Both the position numbers and the translations under genes were made by a program. A stretch of DNA of 64,000 nt. It comes from Micavibrio sp. UBA2137. GTDB lineage: Bacteria; Pseudomonadota; Alphaproteobacteria; Micavibrionales; Micavibrionaceae. Within the stretch, counting starts at the first letter, position 1. Every line of letters begins with the position of its first letter. Shown in pieces: positions 58,841-64,000 of this stretch. Below the pieces are notes generated by a model. The model was given only the letters and a program-made list of their open reading frames with translations. It did no database searches and had not been told where the DNA came from. The stretch spans positions 541,976-605,975 of the forward strand of contig DCXL01000004.1 in assembly GCA_002328415.1 (NCBI GenBank), written 5' to 3'.

Positions 58841-60832
58841 ATGCCGACCTATAACGGGACAGCAGCAGACGATATACTGAATGCGGGAACGCAAACAACC
58901 AATGACATTCTCAATGGATATGCTGGTAATGATACCCTTCACGCTTATGCAGGCGATGATGTTCTTGATGGTGGTGATGGGAATGACACGCTCTATGGTG
59001 GCTCAGGTAATGATACCTATATCATCAGCTCTGGCTTTGACCTTATCCAAGATAGCGGCGGCTTAAGCGATACACTTGACCTTCAAGGCTATTCTCTTGG
59101 TTCCATTTCTTTTAGACGTGAAAATAATTATGACCTCGTCCTAGATATTTCAGGCAGTACAAATGTAACTATCCGCAATCATTTTCTCTCTACAGGCGCA
59201 GGACGTATCGAATATTTTATCCTGGGTGGTTCAACAGTCCCTGTTGAAAATCTGACTGTGACAACCTATGGCGATGCCAATGCCAATATTATTTATGGCG
59301 ATGCCAACACCGCAACAATTACCGACTTGATGTATGGTGGGGCTGGCAATGATCAGCTTTATGGTTATACGGGCAATGACACGCTTTACGGGCAAGATGG
59401 CAATGACTCACTTTATGGAGGCGATGGAAATGATAACCTCTATGGCGGCAATGGAAATGATGGCATTACCGGGGGCGCAGGCGACGATCAGATCTTGGGC
59501 GAAGACGGTGATGACAACCTCTCTGGCGAAGATGGCAACGATTTTATAAATGGTGGTCTCGGGGATGATGTCCTTACAGGCGGGAATGGTGATGATGATT
59601 TAAGAGGCAGTAGCGGGCAAGACATTATCCGTGGCGGCGCTGGTGCTGATCTCCTCTATGGTGATGGTAACTCCGATGTATTGGAAGGTGGTGATGGAAA
59701 CGACCAACTCTTTGGCGATGCGGGCGATGATACACTTGATGGTGGTAACGGCACTGACATCATAAACGGTGGTTCTGGAAATGACTTTATTCGTATATCC
59801 ATTGGTAATGATTCAATTGATGGTGGTTCAGGCATTGATACAATCGAATTTTTGAATATCAATTATGGGGGCACGTTTGACCTCAGCACAGGGATTATCA
59901 ATCTTGATAATGGCGACGTACAAACATTTACAAACATTGAAAATATCTCTGGCTCATACCTCAATGATGACATCATTGGTAATAACGGATTCAATATTAT
60001 TCATGGTAACTCAGGGCGAGATGATCTTTATGGGCGTGGTGGTGATGACTGGCTTTATGGGGGCGATGGACATGACCGCCTGTATGGTGAGCTGGGTGTT
60101 GACGACCTCTATGGTGGTGAAGGTAACGACCAACTTTATGGTGGCGATGGGAATGACCGCCTTACCGGCGAAAATGGAACAGATTACCTCTTTGGCGATG
60201 CGGGCAATGACCTTCTTTATGGACAAAACGGGGACGATTTTATTTGGGGTGGCGACGATAATGACCGTGCCGAAGGCGGATATGGCAATGATACAATAGA
60301 TGGTGAAAACGGCAATGATGTTCTTATCGGAGAACAAGGCAGTGACGTTATCTATGGAAGTGCAGGCCGTGACTTCCTATACGGCGATGATACTGCAAGA
60401 GACCCTAATTATGCAGGAGCGGGTAATGATACGCTCTATGGTGGGGATGGAAACGACCTTCTTTATGGCGGGGCTGGTAACGATATCCTGATTGGTGGTG
60501 CTAACTCTGACCGTTTTGAAGGCGGCGCAGGCCGTGACACATTTGTGTACGACAATATCTCGGATACCTACTCAACCTATGACTTTGTAGACGACTTTGA
60601 AATTGGCCCCGCTGGCGATATCATTGATTTCTCTGGTTTAACAAATTTTGGTATCGGCGATAACTTTCTTGATTATGTATCATTAGAGCTCACCAACAAT
60701 CATACACGCGTGTTAGTAGATGCTGATGGAACGGGCGGAACATATGGCGCAACAATAGCCGTTCAATTACAAGGAACGTCAGGTTTGCTGGATATCGTCA
60801 CAATGTATAATGACGGACAAATAATCCTTTAA
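58841..60832 (+). CDS. RTX repeat protein, type I secretion substrate
   Basis: A 663-residue predicted secreted calcium-binding protein. Nine-residue GGxGxDxLx repeats (GGDGNDTLY, GGSGNDTYI, GGDGNDNLY) fill most of residues 25-70, 165-310 and 385-560. They should fold into beta-rolls once outside, where calcium is high. Two non-repeat inserts interrupt them (about 70-150 and 315-375). The end, about residues 565-660, with DTFVYDNISDTYSTYDFVDD and the hydrophobic last residues, matches the C-terminal signal of type I secretion. No enzyme domain is seen, so it may be an adhesin or surface-layer protein. AAGGAG lies 11 bp before ATG 58841. No transporter genes are in the window. Confidence 0.88.
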   Translation: MPTYNGTAADDILNAGTQTTNDILNGYAGNDTLHAYAGDDVLDGGDGNDTLYGGSGNDTYIISSGFDLIQDSGGLSDTLDLQGYSLGSISFRRENNYDLVLDISGSTNVTIRNHFLSTGAGRIEYFILGGSTVPVENLTVTTYGDANANIIYGDANTATITDLMYGGAGNDQLYGYTGNDTLYGQDGNDSLYGGDGNDNLYGGNGNDGITGGAGDDQILGEDGDDNLSGEDGNDFINGGLGDDVLTGGNGDDDLRGSSGQDIIRGGAGADLLYGDGNSDVLEGGDGNDQLFGDAGDDTLDGGNGTDIINGGSGNDFIRISIGNDSIDGGSGIDTIEFLNINYGGTFDLSTGIINLDNGDVQTFTNIENISGSYLNDDIIGNNGFNIIHGNSGRDDLYGRGGDDWLYGGDGHDRLYGELGVDDLYGGEGNDQLYGGDGNDRLTGENGTDYLFGDAGNDLLYGQNGDDFIWGGDDNDRAEGGYGNDTIDGENGNDVLIGEQGSDVIYGSAGRDFLYGDDTARDPNYAGAGNDTLYGGDGNDLLYGGAGNDILIGGANSDRFEGGAGRDTFVYDNISDTYSTYDFVDDFEIGPAGDIIDFSGLTNFGIGDNFLDYVSLELTNNHTRVLVDADGTGGTYGATIAVQLQGTSGLLDIVTMYNDGQIIL

Positions 60833-62316
60833 TTGTTTTCATCTGCAAAATTCTGAACAGATGATACAGCGGCTGTCCAAGCTTTAATTTGCTTGGCCCT
60901 GTTTATATCATCAAGCCCGCTTTCAACTTCAAAAACTCGCTCTGATTGCCATACAGCTTTTAAATCGTCCATATCCTTATAAATTCCTGCTCCAAGCCCT
61001 GCGAGCATAGCCGCACCAAGTGCTGTGCATTCCGTATTTTTCGGGCGCTCTACGCTCACTGAAAGCGTATTAGAAAGAATTTGGCACATAAGATTGTTAT
61101 TGGCCAAACCGCCATCCACGCGAATGGTTTCGATCGTAACGCCTGTGTCTTTTTCCATGGCCGATATCAGGTCATGCGTTTGAAAGGCCTGCGCCTCGAA
61201 ACAGGCATAGGTAATATTGGACATATTCGTTTGACGGGTCAAACCAAGGAGCGCACCACGCGCATCAGGGTTCCAATATGGCGCACCCAGTCCTGTGAAT
61301 GCTGGCACAAAAACAACGCCGTTGCTTCCCTGCTCTGCTTGACGCGCGAGTGCTTCACTTTCTGTGCTTTCCTTGAAAAAACCCATATTATCGCGCAACC
61401 ATTGAATGGCCGCACCCGCCACAAAAATTGAACCTTCAATGGCGTAAACAGGTCCTTCACCTATATCATAGGCAATCGTTGTTAGAAGCCTATTCTTTGA
61501 AACCTTGGGTTTATTGCCGATATTCATCAGCGCAAAGCACCCCGTCCCATAAGTGGATTTCATCATGCCCGTTTCAAAACAAGTCTGCCCCACCATTGCG
61601 GCGTGCTGATCACCTGCTATACCCGTAATGGGAAGACCTTTATCGTGAATAAGAGACGTCTCGCCAAAGTCATGAACATTGGGAACAACCTCTGGCAAAA
61701 GGCTACGTGGAATATTGAACAGGTCGAGCAAGTCCGCGTCCCACGCAAAGTCATGAATATTAAACAACATTGTGCGCGAGGCATTTGTTATATCTGTTTT
61801 ATGAACACGGCCCTCTGTTAAACGCCATAACAGAAAACTCTCTACTGTCCCGAATGCTAACTCCCCCGCTTCGGCGCGTTTGCGTGCACCGTCCACATTC
61901 TCCAATATCCATGCAATCTTTGTGGCTGAAAAATAAGGGTCCAACAAAAGTCCCGTTTTTTCCGTGACCATATCTTCGTGACCTGCGCTTTTAAGCGCGC
62001 GGCACGTTTCACTCGTTCGCCTGTCCTGCCAGACAATAGCATTATATAAGGGCTTGCCCGTTTCCCTGTCCCAGACAATGGTTGTTTCGCGTTGGTTGGT
62101 AATGCCGATTGCCGTAATATTTGCACCTTTAGAAACAATCTTGGCTGTCGTCAGTGTATCACCCCAGATATCTTCAGCATCTTGTTCGACCCACCCATTT
62201 TCTGGCGTATGAAGCTTTAATTCTTTTTGCGCAATCTCGATAATTTTGCCCGCCTTATCAAAAAGGATGGCACGCGAGCTTGTTGTTCCCTGATCAAGTG
62301 CTAGCAGATGTGTCAT
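60829..62316 (-). CDS. glpK: Glycerol kinase
   Basis: A 495-residue FGGY kinase that phosphorylates glycerol to sn-glycerol-3-phosphate. LALDQGTTSSRAILFD is the ATP-site start, KPLYNAIVWQDRRT binds glycerol, and STYGTGCFALMNIG and GGLANNNLMCQIL complete the signature. It lies 14 bp after glpD, forming the glycerol-uptake operon. Its stop overlaps the convergent RTX gene by 4 bp. A glycerol facilitator gene was not seen in the window. Confidence 0.97.
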   Translation of the reverse strand: MTHLLALDQGTTSSRAILFDKAGKIIEIAQKELKLHTPENGWVEQDAEDIWGDTLTTAKIVSKGANITAIGITNQRETTIVWDRETGKPLYNAIVWQDRRTSETCRALKSAGHEDMVTEKTGLLLDPYFSATKIAWILENVDGARKRAEAGELAFGTVESFLLWRLTEGRVHKTDITNASRTMLFNIHDFAWDADLLDLFNIPRSLLPEVVPNVHDFGETSLIHDKGLPITGIAGDQHAAMVGQTCFETGMMKSTYGTGCFALMNIGNKPKVSKNRLLTTIAYDIGEGPVYAIEGSIFVAGAAIQWLRDNMGFFKESTESEALARQAEQGSNGVVFVPAFTGLGAPYWNPDARGALLGLTRQTNMSNITYACFEAQAFQTHDLISAMEKDTGVTIETIRVDGGLANNNLMCQILSNTLSVSVERPKNTECTALGAAMLAGLGAGIYKDMDDLKAVWQSERVFEVESGLDDINRAKQIKAWTAAVSSVQNFADENN

Positions 62317-62330
62317 AAGCGCCCCTCCTC

Positions 62331-63848
62331 TTAAAACTGAAATGCGCGAACATATTGTACAACATTCGCCTTTTCCTTACCCGTAAGCTTAAGCCCCAAT
62401 TTTGTACGACGCATTAAAACATCTTCTGGCGTTACGGCAAATTCATGAGTCATCAGATAATCAATCTCAGCAGCGTATAGTCCAGCGCCAAAATGCGTGC
62501 CTAGCTCGTCAAGCGCGTTCTTACCCTCCAGAAAAATCTGGCAAAGCGTGCCATAGGAACGCATATAACGATGCGCGAGCTTCTCATACAAAAATGGATA
62601 GCGCTCCACAAGCTCACTTACAAAACCATCACGATCTTTATAGGAAAAGTCGCCTCCAGGAAGGGGCGATTTATGTGTTTGCCCTTCACCAAGTTCGAAT
62701 TGTGGCATTTTTTTGCGAATAAGTGTGCCAACCTTTTCAGACAATTTGCGATAGGTTGTAATTTTCCCTCCATAGACAGATAACATAGGCGCCTGATCCT
62801 CATAACTCCAAATCAGTTCATAATCGCGTGAGACCGCTTTGTCATCACTCTCGCCATCTTCGGCCAGTGGACGCACGCCTGAATAGGTGAACAATATATC
62901 ATCTGGTCCAATTTTCTTCTCAAAGGTTGCATTGATTGAGGCGCACAAATAATCAATTTCGTTGGCTGAAATATGCGCCTCATCTATTGAGCCTTCTAAA
63001 TGCTCTTCAGTCGTCCCAATCAAGGTAAAGTCATCCTCATAGGGAATGGTAAAAATGATGCGCCCATCAGGCTGTTGTAAAATGTAATTATGATCACCCT
63101 CATACATTTTTTTCACAATAATATGCGAGCCTTTGACAAGACGCACTGGTTGCGTGTCATCTTGTGTTAACCCCATCACATCTTGAAATTGTTTTACCCA
63201 AGGGCCCGTGGCATTCACAATCATGCTAGCGGTAATACAAAATTCCGAACCATCCTGATTATCTTTGAGCGTGATGAGCCAACGGCCACCCTTACGTTGC
63301 ACGCGGGTACAACTTGTATAATTTGCAATCTCGGCCCCCATATGCGCGGCACTCACGGCATTGAGCGTCACAAGACGCGCATCATCAACCCAGCAATCGC
63401 TATAGGAAAATCCTTTTTTAAACTTTTTGATGAGGGGCGCGCCATATTTTCCTTTACGCAAGGATACTGACTTTGAGGCAGGCAAAAGCTTGTCACGACG
63501 CGCTAGATGGTCATAGATAAACAGCCCTGCGCGTATCAGCCAGCGCGGGCGAAGTGCCTTGTAATGCGGCAGAATAAAACGCAATGGCCAGATAATATGC
63601 GGGGCAAGACGCATAAGCAGGCGGCGTTCCTTAAGGGCTGAGCGCACCAGCTTGAAATCGTAATATTCAAGATAACGTAAGCCCCCATGAATAAGCTTTG
63701 TACTGGAGGAGGATGTCGCACTTGCCAGATCCCCCTTTTCACAGAGAAGCACGCGCGCACCGCGTGCGGCCAAATCACGGGCAATGCCAGTGCCGTTTAC
63801 ACCACCACCAACGATACAGACATCATATTGAAGTGCGCCTTGAGCCAT
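62331..63848 (-). CDS. glpD: Aerobic glycerol-3-phosphate dehydrogenase
   Basis: A 505-residue membrane-associated flavoprotein that oxidises glycerol-3-phosphate to dihydroxyacetone phosphate and feeds electrons to quinone. YDVCIVGGGVNGTGIARDLA is the FAD-binding motif, followed by TKLIHGGLRYLEYYDF and the active-site region of SGVRPL. The start at 63848 matches family members; the frame is open a little further to 63893. It is first in the glpDK pair. The GlpR-type repressor is not visible. Confidence 0.96.
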   Translation of the reverse strand: MAQGALQYDVCIVGGGVNGTGIARDLAARGARVLLCEKGDLASATSSSSTKLIHGGLRYLEYYDFKLVRSALKERRLLMRLAPHIIWPLRFILPHYKALRPRWLIRAGLFIYDHLARRDKLLPASKSVSLRKGKYGAPLIKKFKKGFSYSDCWVDDARLVTLNAVSAAHMGAEIANYTSCTRVQRKGGRWLITLKDNQDGSEFCITASMIVNATGPWVKQFQDVMGLTQDDTQPVRLVKGSHIIVKKMYEGDHNYILQQPDGRIIFTIPYEDDFTLIGTTEEHLEGSIDEAHISANEIDYLCASINATFEKKIGPDDILFTYSGVRPLAEDGESDDKAVSRDYELIWSYEDQAPMLSVYGGKITTYRKLSEKVGTLIRKKMPQFELGEGQTHKSPLPGGDFSYKDRDGFVSELVERYPFLYEKLAHRYMRSYGTLCQIFLEGKNALDELGTHFGAGLYAAEIDYLMTHEFAVTPEDVLMRRTKLGLKLTGKEKANVVQYVRAFQF

Positions 63849-64000
63849 AGATAAGAAGTATAAGCGCTCTTGGCAGCCACGCAAGAGGAACACTTGCCAA
63901 CATCAGACTTTTCCAATTTTAAAATATGACGTAAGGTCGCATACATATGTATGACATTGAGAAGACCGCAAATAAAATGTGGCAAGCCTGTATCGTGGGG

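Noticed and set aside
58841..60832. DNA-level tandem repeats in the RTX gene, considered as a repeat array
   Set aside because: The repeats are explained by the nine-residue protein motif; the DNA units have diverged and remain in frame.
63947..64000. Possible start of a plus-strand gene at the right edge (begins MYDIEKTANK)
   Set aside because: Only 18 codons are in the window, a second overlapping ATG at 63951 opens another frame, and there is no clear ribosome site, so it cannot be supported.
1..64000. CRISPR arrays, rRNA genes and full insertion sequences
   Set aside because: No regularly spaced direct repeats, no rRNA-like conserved stretches and no transposase motifs were seen. The only regular repeats are the codons of the RTX and pentapeptide proteins.

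Overview
This window is most likely chromosomal DNA of an alphaproteobacterium of moderate, somewhat AT-leaning composition. Four points support this. The F1 ATP synthase genes stand alone in the order atpH-atpA-atpG-atpD-atpC. A DUF484 gene overlaps xerC. The isocitrate dehydrogenase is the long type of about 480 residues known from Rickettsia and Thermus. There is a three-TM holin of the gene-transfer-agent type. The species cannot be named from the sequence; a Micavibrio-like lineage is possible but only a guess.

Layout. Positions 1-1596 hold the start of uvrC, cut by the window edge. 1749-4556 is an accessory patch around tRNA-Leu(UAA): a pentapeptide-repeat protein, a small protein, a MarR-like regulator, an unknown protein and an HExxH protein. 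4635-13906 is mostly housekeeping: an RpoH-type sigma factor, a PLP enzyme, a CinA-type protein, map, radC, purB, a secreted cyclophilin and uvrB. 14004-22257 holds an M29 aminopeptidase, unknown genes, a nitroreductase, lysS and a DinG-like helicase. 22254-28015 is the F1 ATP synthase operon on the minus strand, with an extra 77-residue gene between atpA and atpG and a secreted-protein gene coupled to the end of atpC. 28155-33907 carries a TraX-like membrane protein, priA, a transaldolase-family aldolase, DUF484 and xerC.

33959-37358 is the most unusual locus. It encodes a receiver-like domain fused to the phosphohistidine and PEP-binding parts of a pyruvate phosphate dikinase, with no ATP-grasp domain, followed 1 bp later by an adenosine-deaminase-like enzyme. 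Two AT-rich unknown genes follow, then lpdA, a nucleotidyltransferase next to a metallo-beta-lactamase-fold hydrolase, three unknown proteins and acnA. 47892-52643 carries a secreted HExxH protein, yggT, folD, a dispersed palindromic repeat, icd and nhaA; with acnA and lpdA this gives three TCA-linked enzymes within 13 kb. 52743-55156 is a phage remnant: holin, SleB-type hydrolase, a small membrane protein and a truncated terminase. The rest holds a PilZ protein, a short phage-repressor-like HTH protein with a palindrome over its start codon, pyrE, nadK, tRNA-Phe, an unknown gene, a 664-residue RTX protein, glpK and glpD.

Functions were assigned by reading motifs in the translations. No database search was run, so family names rest on recognition of conserved residues.
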